Assembly (NCBI GenBank): GCA_900065925.1
Contig: LN890280.1
Coordinates: 240,451-304,450 of the forward strand
DNA: 64,000 nt
Direction: 5' to 3'
Origin: Nitrosotalea devaniterrae
Lineage (GTDB): Archaea > Thermoproteota > Nitrososphaeria > Nitrososphaerales > Nitrosopumilaceae
Positions 16,018-25,055 of this stretch are shown piece by piece. Position 1 is the stretch's first letter. Each line of letters begins with the position of its first letter. The position numbers and the translations under genes were made by a program. Below the pieces are notes generated by a model that was not told the origin of the DNA, did no database searches, and saw nothing but the letters and a program-made list of their open reading frames with translations.

Positions 16018-16782
16018 CTAATTACCAAACAAATGTTCTACTTCTATATTGAAAAAAGTCTTAAGAATGCCGATATAGCTCTTTACTGGATCTGGTATAT
16101 CATCTCCGCATGCAATTCCTAGATTTTTTGCATTTATCCATATTACAACAGTCTGAAGTATTGTTAGAAACCTATCATTTTCCAAATTTCTTGAACCTAT
16201 GGCCCTGGAATATCTATCGGCAAATTCCCATGCCACTGCAAAATCAATACAGTCTGTATTGAATATTGCAAGCATTTGATCTCTGAGAGATTCTGCTTTC
16301 TTGAATGGCGTAACATTTAGAATATATGGAAAATCTATCTTGTCAGGCATGTGCCCAGTGAGTGGACCCCATATTGTTATTATTTTACATCCGGGTTTTA
16401 GATTTTGAAATTTCAAAATCATTTTTTCAATTATTTTTTCATCTGAGAACCAGAATAGTATTACACTTGCATCACTTATGTCAGAGACTGTGATATCTTG
16501 ACACCTAAACGATCCATTTGTAATCTGTTTTTCCTGCAGTAATTTTTGACCTTGGAGTATTTTCTCTTTATTGTTGTCAATTCCTATTGCTTTTTCTACC
16601 TTGAATTCTTGTAAAGCTATTGCAATACTATTACCATTTCCGCATCCTAAATGATAAAAAATGTCATTTTCAGTTAGTTCTGCAAATCTGAAGATCTCCT
16701 TTATTGTTTCATCTGATAACTCTACATCTTCACCGCTAATTATCGAGCTTGGAAGTGATGATAGATATTCCTCAATTTTCAC
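16018..16782 (-). CDS. Class I SAM-dependent methyltransferase, Dot1-like
   Basis: This encodes 254 residues. Motif I is YHLGCGNGNS (about residues 43-52), followed by an acidic residue in IGIDNN and an FWFSDEKI motif. This order resembles the Dot1-like and archaeal protein-lysine methyltransferases. The substrate cannot be read from sequence. The C-terminal half (about residues 155-254) is helical and not recognised. It is 25 bases downstream of the UPF0147 gene on the same strand. Confidence 0.7.
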   Translation of the reverse strand: MKIEEYLSSLPSSIISGEDVELSDETIKEIFRFAELTENDIFYHLGCGNGNSIAIALQEFKVEKAIGIDNNKEKILQGQKLLQEKQITNGSFRCQDITVSDISDASVILFWFSDEKIIEKMILKFQNLKPGCKIITIWGPLTGHMPDKIDFPYILNVTPFKKAESLRDQMLAIFNTDCIDFAVAWEFADRYSRAIGSRNLENDRFLTILQTVVIWINAKNLGIACGDDIPDPVKSYIGILKTFFNIEVEHLFGN

Positions 16783-16807
16783 TAAATAAGTCCAGTTTGG
16801 ACTAAAT

Positions 16808-17092
16808 TTATTCTCTTATTCTCTCAAGGGCCGAAACTGCTTGCCATAGTGTAACTCTGACATATGATGGCATGTTGGGATCTTGAGATATGTCATCAAG
16901 AAGACTGATGGCATTTGCTGCTCTTACAGAAACAGGAGAGTCTTGTTTTTTCAAGTTTGCTACAAGATCTGTCAAATCCTTCTTTATGTTTCTTGGAGTG
17001 GAAGGATTTGATGCAATTTCAGCTAGAGTGTTTATGGCCGTGTTCAGAGTATCAATATTTGGATCCTTTTTCTCGACCATTGTACCATTCAA
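16808..17092 (-). CDS. UPF0147 family protein
   Basis: This encodes 94 residues, all-helical, with the archaeal UPF0147 pattern: two similar halves in which a proline-containing ASNPSTPRNIKK segment and a SQDPNMPSYVR segment cap helices. The biochemical role of this archaeal family is unknown. A TATA-like TTTATAAAA lies upstream. A second in-frame ATG at 17080 is an alternative start. It is probably cotranscribed with the methyltransferase gene. Confidence 0.85.
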   Translation of the reverse strand: MNGTMVEKKDPNIDTLNTAINTLAEIASNPSTPRNIKKDLTDLVANLKKQDSPVSVRAANAISLLDDISQDPNMPSYVRVTLWQAVSALERIRE

Positions 17093-17128
17093 GCTTATGC
17101 TAATTGAGCTTATTTTATAAAGTTTGCA

Positions 17129-17437
17129 CTATACTTCTACAAAGATGTTTTCTGATTCAACTATCACTTTGTATGAATTCAAGTCTTTTATCTTGACTGG
17201 AAATTCCGAAAGATTACCTGCTTTACAATCAAATTTTGCTCCATGCCAACCGCATGTCACAATTGATCCATTCAAACTTCCTTCAGAAAGACTTGCTCCT
17301 GCATGAGTACATGTATCGTTAATTGCATGATAACTTCCATCTATGTTTACAACAAGAACATCTTTACCATCTATCGTAACTTTTTGCATCTTACCTGGAG
17401 CAAAATCGCTTGTTTTTCCGACAATTATCTTTCCCAT
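17129..17437 (-). CDS. Rieske-type [2Fe-2S] ferredoxin
   Basis: This encodes 102 residues with the two Rieske ligand boxes C43-T-H45 and C62-x2-H65, separated by 16 residues. No disulfide Cys accompany the boxes and there is no signal or membrane anchor. It is therefore a soluble Rieske ferredoxin of the dioxygenase-ferredoxin type rather than a cytochrome bc subunit. It probably carries electrons for an oxygenase or reductase encoded elsewhere. It is the only redox gene nearby. Confidence 0.9.
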   Translation of the reverse strand: MGKIIVGKTSDFAPGKMQKVTIDGKDVLVVNIDGSYHAINDTCTHAGASLSEGSLNGSIVTCGWHGAKFDCKAGNLSEFPVKIKDLNSYKVIVESENIFVEV

Positions 17438-17501
17438 GCTAGACTAGAAACTCTGTCTCTTAATAATTTAATGTCCGTTTTTACGATGAGCAGATCCTAC
17501 G

Positions 17502-18362
17502 TTAAACAAATTTTACGGTATTTTGTAATCTACCGAGATTTTCTATCTCCATCTCTATTTTATCACCATTTTTCAAAAACACGGCGTCTGGTTTGTTGAG
17601 CATTACTCCTGCAGGTGTACCAGTTGATATGATGTCTCCTTTTTCTAACGTCATTGCTTTGCTTAACAATGATACAATTGAGTATACCTTTAGATGCATA
17701 TTTGAGGTTGAGGAATTTTGTCTAATATCTCCATTTACTTTGGTCATCATTTTGAGATTCTGTGGTTCTGGTATTTCGTCTGCAGATGTTATCCAAGGAC
17801 CGCAAGGTGCAAAAGTGTCAAAACCTTTTGCTCTGGTAAACTGTTTATCTTTTGCTTGTATGTCTCGTGCAGAAGTGTCGTTTAAGACCATGTATCCAAA
17901 AACAGCCTCTTTTGCCTCTTTTTCTGATATGTTTTTACAATCTTTACCAATTATGACTGCAAGCTCAATTTCATAATCAAGCTTTGAAACAAATGATGGG
18001 CAAACTATGTCTGATGTCGCTCCGTTAAGTGTTGTTCTGGGTTTTATTACGATGGCAGGCTCATCTGGAGGAATCAAGTTTTGTTCTTTTGCATGATCTT
18101 TGTAATTAAATGCTAAGCAAATTATTTTAGATGGATTTGGAATTGGTGGAAGAAATTTAAAATCTGATAAATTTTCAGTGTAGTTTAGATTTTTTGCATT
18201 ATTCTTTATTTCATCATACCATCCATCAAATAAGAAATCTTTGATACTCTGAGGTATGGGAATTCCAGTCTGAGATGTCATACTCTCTCTTGTCAAAACC
18301 TTTTCTCCATTAACAAAAGCATATGTTTCCATATTTTGTCTAAGCAATCTTGCAATTTTCAT
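17502..18362 (-). CDS. Fumarylacetoacetate hydrolase family protein
   Basis: This encodes 286 residues from the ATG at 18362. A longer in-frame start at 18413 would overlap gltX and adds residues unlike the family. The fold is that of FAH-type C-C bond hydrolases or 2-oxo acid isomerases and decarboxylases. The metal ligands are in DYEIELAVIIGK, and STGTPAGV near the C-terminus closes the site. The true substrate is unknown. The gene starts 5 bases after the gltX stop, so it is the last gene of that operon. Confidence 0.88.
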   Translation of the reverse strand: MKIARLLRQNMETYAFVNGEKVLTRESMTSQTGIPIPQSIKDFLFDGWYDEIKNNAKNLNYTENLSDFKFLPPIPNPSKIICLAFNYKDHAKEQNLIPPDEPAIVIKPRTTLNGATSDIVCPSFVSKLDYEIELAVIIGKDCKNISEKEAKEAVFGYMVLNDTSARDIQAKDKQFTRAKGFDTFAPCGPWITSADEIPEPQNLKMMTKVNGDIRQNSSTSNMHLKVYSIVSLLSKAMTLEKGDIISTGTPAGVMLNKPDAVFLKNGDKIEMEIENLGRLQNTVKFV

Positions 18363-18367
18363 TTTCT

Positions 18368-20074
18368 TCACTTGTGTGTATATATCGCTTGATTTGCAGA
18401 ATCTTTTCTGCAATATCCGAATCTTACGAACTGGATTTGTGCTCCCACATTTAACTCTAAGTAGTATTGTTCTGTAATAGCTTGCTTGACTTCTAGACTA
18501 TTTTCATTAAATTGGTCATTTATGAAGAGTACATTTGATGTTAGAACCTCGATGTTAACTGGATTTTTTCTTGAGATCCATTGAATTTTAGAAATACCGG
18601 ATTTATATCCTGTACCAATAACTTCCCCCTCCACCTCTGATCCTATCTTTGTTATTCTTATGTTGTATAGTTCTAGTAATCTCACTTCATCACCAATCTT
18701 CAGTAGATTGGCATCATCTCCCGAAATGTAAAAATTTCCATCTATCATAACTTGCCTCTTACCCATCTCGTTTTGTGGATGATTTGAAATCTCAATTTCA
18801 GTAAGATTATTGTTGGTTATTGTCAATTTCACAGGGTCAAATACAATGAATAGTCTTACACTTATTGGATCAATTATTTTTCGATTAAATGATTCAAGTG
18901 TTTCAAATGGAGGCATAGTATCAGACTTTGTAAAACCAAGAGAAAGAACAAATTTTCGAATAGCTTCCGGAACTATTCCTCTCCTACGTAATCCTTCTAG
19001 GGTTGGAAGTCTAGGATCGTCAAATCCTGATACTTTTCCTTCCTCTACAAGGGGTTTTAGTACTCTTTTGGATACTGGCATTCCCTCAAACTCTAGCCTT
19101 GAAAACTCTAACATCTTTGGTTTACGCATATTCAGTTTGTCTAAAAGTGTATAGTAAAGTTCAGTTCGTAATTCATATTCTTTGGTTCTAAATGCATGGG
19201 TGATTCCATCAATACTGTCTTCAATGGCCACTGCAAAGTCATAATTTGGCCAAACGCGATATTTGTCTTTGTGTATTGGGTGTGGCTCATCTATTATTCT
19301 GAATAAAGTAGGATCTCGCATCACTGTATTTTCTGAACTCATATCTCCTCGGAATCTAACTATTGCTTCTCCTGGTTTGAATTTATCGAACATTTTGTTC
19401 CAACGAATATTATTTTGATCAAGATCCCCTGATCTGCATTTACATGATATCATTTCTCTTCTGTTTTTGCTAATTGTTTCCTTGTCGCATGTACATACAT
19501 ATGCATAACTTGAATCAATAAGCTCTTTTCCTTTCTTGTAAATTACTTCCATGTCATCTGAGGTATTTTTTATAAGATCATATTTTACATCTAACCAGTC
19601 CAGGCCAACTTTGATTGCCGCATAATATTCTAGACGTTCTTTTTCTGGATTTGTATCATCAAACCTTAAAATGAGTTTTCCTCCGTACATTTTTGCGTAT
19701 TCTTCATCAATTATTGATGCCTTTGCATGACCAATATGGGGATAACCATTAGGTTCTGGAGGAAAACGTGTAACTACATTACCTTGTTCTGCGTTTTCTA
19801 GGGGGGGAAGACCTGTTCTTTCTTGTTTTGGTTTTACTATCAATAGTTCTGCATAATTGCTCTCAAGTTCCTCTCTTTGTGATTCTATTGATAATTTGTT
19901 AACATCAACTACTGTCTGTGAAATAAGCGGTATGACATCTTTTATTCTAGATCGAAGTTCTGGTTTTGTACCGATTACTTTGGATATGATCGAATCATTT
20001 CTAGTTTTTCCGTCATGTTCAGATGCATTAAGCAGGGCAATTCCTCGAATTATCCTCTTTAACTCGTCATCCAA
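18368..20074 (-). CDS. gltX: Glutamyl-tRNA synthetase, archaeal type
   Basis: This encodes 568 residues, starting at a TTG that directly abuts the idsA stop codon. The order is a helical N-terminal extension of about 95 residues, the catalytic Rossmann domain with GYPHIGHAK as the HIGH motif, the KMSKS equivalent VSKR, and the eukaryote/archaea-type beta-barrel anticodon domain. It attaches Glu to tRNA-Glu and probably also to tRNA-Gln for the amidotransferase route, as in most archaea. It sits in an operon with isoprenoid genes. Confidence 0.95.
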   Translation of the reverse strand: MDDELKRIIRGIALLNASEHDGKTRNDSIISKVIGTKPELRSRIKDVIPLISQTVVDVNKLSIESQREELESNYAELLIVKPKQERTGLPPLENAEQGNVVTRFPPEPNGYPHIGHAKASIIDEEYAKMYGGKLILRFDDTNPEKERLEYYAAIKVGLDWLDVKYDLIKNTSDDMEVIYKKGKELIDSSYAYVCTCDKETISKNRREMISCKCRSGDLDQNNIRWNKMFDKFKPGEAIVRFRGDMSSENTVMRDPTLFRIIDEPHPIHKDKYRVWPNYDFAVAIEDSIDGITHAFRTKEYELRTELYYTLLDKLNMRKPKMLEFSRLEFEGMPVSKRVLKPLVEEGKVSGFDDPRLPTLEGLRRRGIVPEAIRKFVLSLGFTKSDTMPPFETLESFNRKIIDPISVRLFIVFDPVKLTITNNNLTEIEISNHPQNEMGKRQVMIDGNFYISGDDANLLKIGDEVRLLELYNIRITKIGSEVEGEVIGTGYKSGISKIQWISRKNPVNIEVLTSNVLFINDQFNENSLEVKQAITEQYYLELNVGAQIQFVRFGYCRKDSANQAIYTHK

Positions 20075-21058
20075 TTAAAGACTCCTCTGTACTACAAAAT
20101 CAAGCAAAGAAAGTAATTCATTTTTTGCAGGTCCATTGTATATTGAAATGGATTTCTTGGCTGCATTAGAGTGATATGTTGCCTTTTGTTTTATTGCATT
20201 CTCTATTCCTAATGATGAAATTATAGAGATAGCTTTTGCTACTTCACTTTTTGAAACAGATGAATTGCCAAATGCATTAAGAATTACCTTTCTTTCTTGA
20301 TTATCAGCTTTTTTAATTGCCATCAAAATTGGCAATGATTTTTTTCCTTCCCTGATATCATTTCCTACAGGTTTTTTTGTAATTTTTGGATCACCTATTA
20401 CTCCAATCAAATCATCGATTATTTGAAAAGCAATTCCTAAATTTCTTCCAAATGTAGACAATCTTACCACATCTGAAAAATTTTTCTCTGCTGATATTGC
20501 ACCCATTGCACAAGATGCTACAAATAATGATGATGTTTTTTTCTCAATCATTTTTATGTATTGACTCTCACTTGGTATTTTGCTTGATTTTGCCATGCTG
20601 ATATCAAGCGTCTGACCCTCACATACCTCAGTACAAGCTTTCGCTAATGTGGCAACAAGATTCAAACCTACATCTTCTGACTTGTGAAGATATGGTTTTG
20701 AGATGGTCTCAAATGCTCTTGAAAACAACAAGTCTCCTGCAAGAATTCCAATTGGCATTCCAAATCTCATGTGAACTGTAGGTACGCCATGTCTAACCTC
20801 ATCGTTGTCCATGATGTCGTCGTGTACTAGTGTAAAATTATGCACCATTTCAATTGCAGCTGCGGCAGGTATGGCCTGTTTAGTAGTTCCTCCTAAAAGT
20901 TGACAACTCTTTATGACCATGTATGGTCTTAGTCTTTTTCCTCCATGATCGATCAAGTAACTTGCTGCATGATACAGATCCTTTGGCTCTCCTGACAGTC
21001 TAGTTGAAAGAAAAGAATCTATCTTTGATGCTGTTTCTGCAAGTTTTTCTAACTTCAT
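20075..21058 (-). CDS. idsA: Geranylgeranyl / farnesyl diphosphate synthase
   Basis: This encodes 327 residues from the ATG at 21058, which overlaps the idi stop as ATGA and is a better start than the upstream one at 21076. It condenses IPP with allylic diphosphates to make the C20 chain of archaeal ether lipids. The first Asp-rich motif DDIMD is at 80-84, and the second, DDLIGVIGD, lies near 213. The residues before the first motif include Thr and His, with no bulky aromatic block evident, consistent with a C20 product. Confidence 0.93.
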   Translation of the reverse strand: MKLEKLAETASKIDSFLSTRLSGEPKDLYHAASYLIDHGGKRLRPYMVIKSCQLLGGTTKQAIPAAAAIEMVHNFTLVHDDIMDNDEVRHGVPTVHMRFGMPIGILAGDLLFSRAFETISKPYLHKSEDVGLNLVATLAKACTEVCEGQTLDISMAKSSKIPSESQYIKMIEKKTSSLFVASCAMGAISAEKNFSDVVRLSTFGRNLGIAFQIIDDLIGVIGDPKITKKPVGNDIREGKKSLPILMAIKKADNQERKVILNAFGNSSVSKSEVAKAISIISSLGIENAIKQKATYHSNAAKKSISIYNGPAKNELLSLLDFVVQRSL

Positions 21059-21699
21059 TCTTTTTTTAGCTCCCATTTATGGTCTGGAAAATGATACTTT
21101 AACGATGCTTCTAGTTTACTTTTAAGGTCCTTTCTATTCCACATCTTGAGAATTTCCTTATGTCCATCACTGATATTGTGATTTGATTCTGGTAAAAAAT
21201 ACAAAGCTACTAGCATCCATGGACAGAAAATCTGAGGCGTCTTTTCAATCTCTGACAATATTTGTTCTAATGTAACCCATCTGATATCTGAAATTTCATC
21301 TTCAACAAGTTTTATTTTTGAGGGATCATCTAATGTGCCAATTAACGTGCCACAAATTTCATTCTCTGATCCAATATTTTTGTAGGGAACATGATATTCA
21401 AATTTATACAAATAATCTAATTTGCATGTAACTCCTAATTCCTCTGGTAATCTTCTTTCTGCAGATGAGATGTAATTCTCGGACTGTCTTGGGTGGCTTG
21501 CTACCGTTCCATCCCAATCTCCCGGCCACAACATTTTGCTCATGCTTCTCTGCGTAAGTAAAAGCTGTCCTTCTTTATTGAATAAAAATATAGTAAAAGC
21601 TCTGTGAAGTTTTCCATTTGGTAAATGGCATGTTACCTTCTCTTCAGTTCCTATCTGACTATCAGTATCATCTACAAGAATAAGATATTCCATAGTCAT
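21055..21699 (-). CDS. idi: Type 1 isopentenyl-diphosphate isomerase, catalytic Cys replaced by Ala
   Basis: This encodes 214 residues with the Nudix fold and clear similarity to bacterial and eukaryotic type 1 isomerases. The metal ligands align: His25, His32, His69, Glu112 and Glu114. The catalytic Cys that precedes the HP motif in E. coli (Cys67, in VCGHP) is Ala67 here (VASHP). The acid/base Glu is retained in ENEIC. In the known mechanism the Cys takes part in proton transfer, so activity or chemistry may differ. The gene overlaps both neighbours by 4 bases, between ipk and idsA, which strongly implies a role in isoprenoid synthesis. Confidence 0.88.
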   Translation of the reverse strand: MTMEYLILVDDTDSQIGTEEKVTCHLPNGKLHRAFTIFLFNKEGQLLLTQRSMSKMLWPGDWDGTVASHPRQSENYISSAERRLPEELGVTCKLDYLYKFEYHVPYKNIGSENEICGTLIGTLDDPSKIKLVEDEISDIRWVTLEQILSEIEKTPQIFCPWMLVALYFLPESNHNISDGHKEILKMWNRKDLKSKLEASLKYHFPDHKWELKKE

Positions 21700-22436
21700 C
21701 CTCTAAATATTGTTCCCTCAAAACTCTTACCATTTATTGCATTTGTTATTCTCCTTGGGGTATTTCCGTTTACAAAGAAGACATCTGTTCCGTTCTTTGA
21801 TATGTCAAATGCCTCTTTTATTTTACGAGCCATGCCTCCAGTAACATCCATTGATACTTTTGAAGTAATTGGCTTCTTTTCTGTAATCTCGCTCAAAAGA
21901 TTCTTATTTTTCATATCTGAATATACTCCATCTACATTAGTGACAAAAATCGCAAGACGGGGATGTAATATTTTTGAAAGAATTCCCATGATTCTATCTC
22001 CAGACAAAATATAGAATTTATTTTTTCCAAACCACATGACGTCTCCATAAGAAATTGGTGTTAATCCTATCTTTGCAATTTTGGGAATCTCTTTAATCTT
22101 CTTGATTAACGGCTTGCTGCCTATGATGAAATCGCCAGGTGGTAGGCAATATGGATTTAAGCCAGATTCCAAAAATGATTCCAGTACAATACTGTTTAAT
22201 TCCACCATGGAGTTCTTAACATGAGAAACTCCTTTGGCTCCATGTCGTTGAGGTTTTGTATGCATATCATATTTTACGGACCAGTAGTGCCCAAAGGATC
22301 CTCCTCCATGTACTATGATAATTGGTTCATCTATATTTTTGAGACTTGTCGCAATTTTTTTTATTGAGTTCCTATTTGGTGTTAATGGTTTCTCTTTGTT
22401 GGTAATTATCGAGCCTCCAAGTTTCATCAAGATCAT
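21696..22436 (-). CDS. ipk: Isopentenyl phosphate kinase
   Basis: This encodes 246 residues of the amino-acid kinase fold. It phosphorylates isopentenyl phosphate to IPP in the archaeal mevalonate variant. MKLGGSIIT opens the protein, the HGGGSFGH loop contains the family's catalytic His (His50), and VTNVDGVY and VTGGMARK are the nucleotide and phosphate motifs. The ATGA overlap with idi shows tight coupling. Confidence 0.95.
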   Translation of the reverse strand: MILMKLGGSIITNKEKPLTPNRNSIKKIATSLKNIDEPIIIVHGGGSFGHYWSVKYDMHTKPQRHGAKGVSHVKNSMVELNSIVLESFLESGLNPYCLPPGDFIIGSKPLIKKIKEIPKIAKIGLTPISYGDVMWFGKNKFYILSGDRIMGILSKILHPRLAIFVTNVDGVYSDMKNKNLLSEITEKKPITSKVSMDVTGGMARKIKEAFDISKNGTDVFFVNGNTPRRITNAINGKSFEGTIFRG

Positions 22437-22583
22437 GATTTTTAATAATGCTATAGACGGTTTTAAAAAGTATCTTACTGAATTACTGACACAATTCTTT
22501 GACTGAAATAATACTTTAGTTACTTCATTTCTAGATGATGTGTATAACTGAAGAATTTGGGTTTTGAATACTTCTAGTATTTC

Positions 22584-23537
22584 TTAGGTATATCTAAGAC
22601 CACTATAGTCTATCTTTGCAATGAAACAATCTGCGGTTTTTCTTAAATTATCAAGTGTACTTTTTTTGTTGGAATCATCTACAAGAGAAATTATACATCC
22701 GCCTCCTCCAGCTCCTGTTATCTTTGCACCATGCGCAGTTTTTTTTGCCTCTTTGACTAGAAAATCTATTTTTTCTGTAGACACTCCTATCTGTTTTAAT
22801 AAATTATGATTTTCTAGCATCAGTGAACCTAGTTTAACCAAGTTATTTTCTTTCAGAGATATTATTGCATTATTGACTATGTCAATTTCTTCATTACATA
22901 ATTTATTAAAAAGTTCAGTGTTTTTATCTTTAAACTCTTTGACCTGTCTTACAACATTTTGGGTGTCATGAACTTGTGCAGAATTTGATATTATAAAACT
23001 CAGCTCATTCTTTGATGAAATATCCTGAAATCCATTCTTTAGGTCATATGACACCAGTCCACCAAATGTTGAAACTGATGAATCCGCACCTGAGTTTTGT
23101 TCAAATATCGTACGCTCTGCTTGTATGGCTATCTTTACTACTTCATCTTTTGATAATCTATGAAATAATCCATTAACGGAAGCTGTAACTGCAACACAAG
23201 ATGCAGATGATGAACCTAGTCCGACTCCTGACGGTATTTCAGATTCTATGACTATCTCTATGCCCCGCTCCATGGAGTTTTCCTTTATTGCTTTTTGTGC
23301 TATGTAAAAGAATGGTTTCATAAATTTTTGTTGCACATTTTCTAAATTATTTAGCGAATCTACATTCATCTCAAACTCTCCTAACGAAGATCTTATTTTG
23401 ATTATTTTATCGTCTACGAATTGTGATGTGGCGGTTATTCTCTTATCTATGGAACATAATATGGCACTGATGCCATACACTACAAAATGTTCCCCAAAAA
23501 GAATAATTTTTCCTGGGGCCGATGCAATAGATTTCAT
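22584..23537 (-). CDS. mvk: Mevalonate kinase
   Basis: This encodes 317 residues of the GHMP kinase family. It phosphorylates mevalonate at O5. The start APGKIILFGEHFVVYG, the ATP loop GVGLGSSSAS and the C-terminal TGAGGGG motif are all typical. The catalytic Asp is in the segment ENSGADS... (about residue 145). It overlaps the memo gene by 4 bases; a 146-bp gap separates it from ipk, so the latter may have its own promoter. Confidence 0.95.
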   Translation of the reverse strand: MKSIASAPGKIILFGEHFVVYGISAILCSIDKRITATSQFVDDKIIKIRSSLGEFEMNVDSLNNLENVQQKFMKPFFYIAQKAIKENSMERGIEIVIESEIPSGVGLGSSSASCVAVTASVNGLFHRLSKDEVVKIAIQAERTIFEQNSGADSSVSTFGGLVSYDLKNGFQDISSKNELSFIISNSAQVHDTQNVVRQVKEFKDKNTELFNKLCNEEIDIVNNAIISLKENNLVKLGSLMLENHNLLKQIGVSTEKIDFLVKEAKKTAHGAKITGAGGGGCIISLVDDSNKKSTLDNLRKTADCFIAKIDYSGLRYT

Positions 23538-24370
23538 GAAAACACTATCGATGCATATCCTACCACTGAACTCTTGTCTCCTGTTATGTCTCCACTGGTC
23601 GCATATTTGATCAAAGTTCCTTTGGTTGCTCCTAGTTCCTTACAAGCTATCATGGTGGATGCAATCGCTCCATATCCACACGCACTAATTTGTTTTTCTT
23701 GTAATGTGCTATAAAATTTGTCTATATCCAAGTTAACTATTGGATCTATTAGCGACATATCTTGTTCATATGCAAAATCATTTGGTTCGTAATGGGTAAA
23801 ATCCGAGGAACCAATTATGACTGTCTTCCTAGTTTTTGCAATCATCGCTATAAATTTACCAATTTCAATTGCAGTATTGCGACTCTGATCAATCAAAATT
23901 ATGGGCAAAATTTTGAATTTGTGAGAAAATATTTCTTGAAGCATTGGTAATTGTACTTCTAAACAATGATCTCTTGTATGTGAAAAAAAATCAAATTCTA
24001 TTAATTTTGAAACCTCGTTGATCTCAATTGCAGCCTCTGTATCTACCTCAATATCTCCAATGGGCGTTCTCCATGTACCTTCTTTCATTACTGCAATATC
24101 CAGACCGATTCCCCAATGATTTGGTCCTATGATTATTACAAGATCAGGTTTTTGAGATGAGATGGCGTAGTATGAATCTGCAGCTATTGGACCTGAGTAT
24201 TCGTATCCGGCATGTGGGCATATGGCACCAATAATTTTTGTGTCATGAGATGAAGGTGGTAATTTACCTGGACCGTATTTGTGCAAAAAACAATCTCTTA
24301 TACTTGATTTTAATTCTTGAGTTGTTTTTGGATAGAACATTCCAGCAACAGCTGGTGTCCTCACCTGCAT
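23534..24370 (-). CDS. MEMO1 family protein
   Basis: This encodes 278 residues of the Memo family, related to class III extradiol dioxygenases. The family motifs PAVAGMFYP, CPHAGYEYSG with a conserved His, GPNHWG and GSSDFTHYEP are present; several His are candidate metal ligands. The biochemical role in archaea is not settled. Its ATGA overlap with mevalonate kinase suggests a link to isoprenoid metabolism, which is an inference from context only. Confidence 0.9.
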   Translation of the reverse strand: MQVRTPAVAGMFYPKTTQELKSSIRDCFLHKYGPGKLPPSSHDTKIIGAICPHAGYEYSGPIAADSYYAISSQKPDLVIIIGPNHWGIGLDIAVMKEGTWRTPIGDIEVDTEAAIEINEVSKLIEFDFFSHTRDHCLEVQLPMLQEIFSHKFKILPIILIDQSRNTAIEIGKFIAMIAKTRKTVIIGSSDFTHYEPNDFAYEQDMSLIDPIVNLDIDKFYSTLQEKQISACGYGAIASTMIACKELGATKGTLIKYATSGDITGDKSSVVGYASIVFS

Positions 24371-24374
24371 TGTG

Positions 24375-25046
24375 TTATTGCCTCTGAGTTCTCATTCTTT
24401 GAGGTGGCATCCTTTCGGACTCTTCCTCTAACTCTTCTTCTGTTATTTTGGTTTCAAAATCATCTATTTGATATTTCATAGATTCTGCACTTTTTAATTT
24501 GCCTTTTTGCATTAGTATTTCTCTTGCTAAAAGCCAATAGGTAGCAGCTAGAGATTTTCTTCCTCTATTGTTTGCTGGAATGACCAAATCAATTTTAGAT
24601 GTAACATTATCTGTGTTGGAAATGCCTATTACTGGAATTCCTGCATTGGTTGCTTCTACAACTGCCTGCTCATCTACTTGCGGATCTGAAACAAAAACTA
24701 ATTCTGGTTCTCTATAGTATGGTAATGATGGATTTGTTAGGGTTCCGGGCATGAATCTACCAAGCATAGGAGTTGCACCGGTTACCTCACAGAATTTCTC
24801 AACAGGTGTACTTGCATACTCTCTGCCTGAGCAAACTAGGATTTTTGTAATGTCTGCTCTATTGATGAATTTGGCAGCTGTTTGAATTCTGGATAATGTT
24901 TTCTTACTATCGATAATGTAAAGTCCTTCATTTGTTGCCTTGGTGACAAATGGAGTCATAAATTTTGTTTTTACTTGAGTACCTACTCTTATTCCAGTAG
25001 ACAATACGTATTTTTCCATATGTTCAAAATCTTCTTGTTTGCTCAT
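24375..25046 (-). CDS. rps2: Small-subunit ribosomal protein S2 (uS2)
   Basis: This encodes 223 residues. The family signatures YVLSTGIRVGTQVKTKFM, GRFMPGTLTNP and the EPELVFVSDPQVDEQA segment identify archaeal S2. The C-terminal 30 residues are a Glu/Arg-rich tail. It lies between enolase and Memo on the minus strand with 4-9 bp gaps and is cotranscribed with them, matching a conserved archaeal block of S2, enolase and RpoN. Confidence 0.95.
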   Translation of the reverse strand: MSKQEDFEHMEKYVLSTGIRVGTQVKTKFMTPFVTKATNEGLYIIDSKKTLSRIQTAAKFINRADITKILVCSGREYASTPVEKFCEVTGATPMLGRFMPGTLTNPSLPYYREPELVFVSDPQVDEQAVVEATNAGIPVIGISNTDNVTSKIDLVIPANNRGRKSLAATYWLLAREILMQKGKLKSAESMKYQIDDFETKITEEELEEESERMPPQRMRTQRQ

Positions 25047-25055
25047 TCTGTGTTT

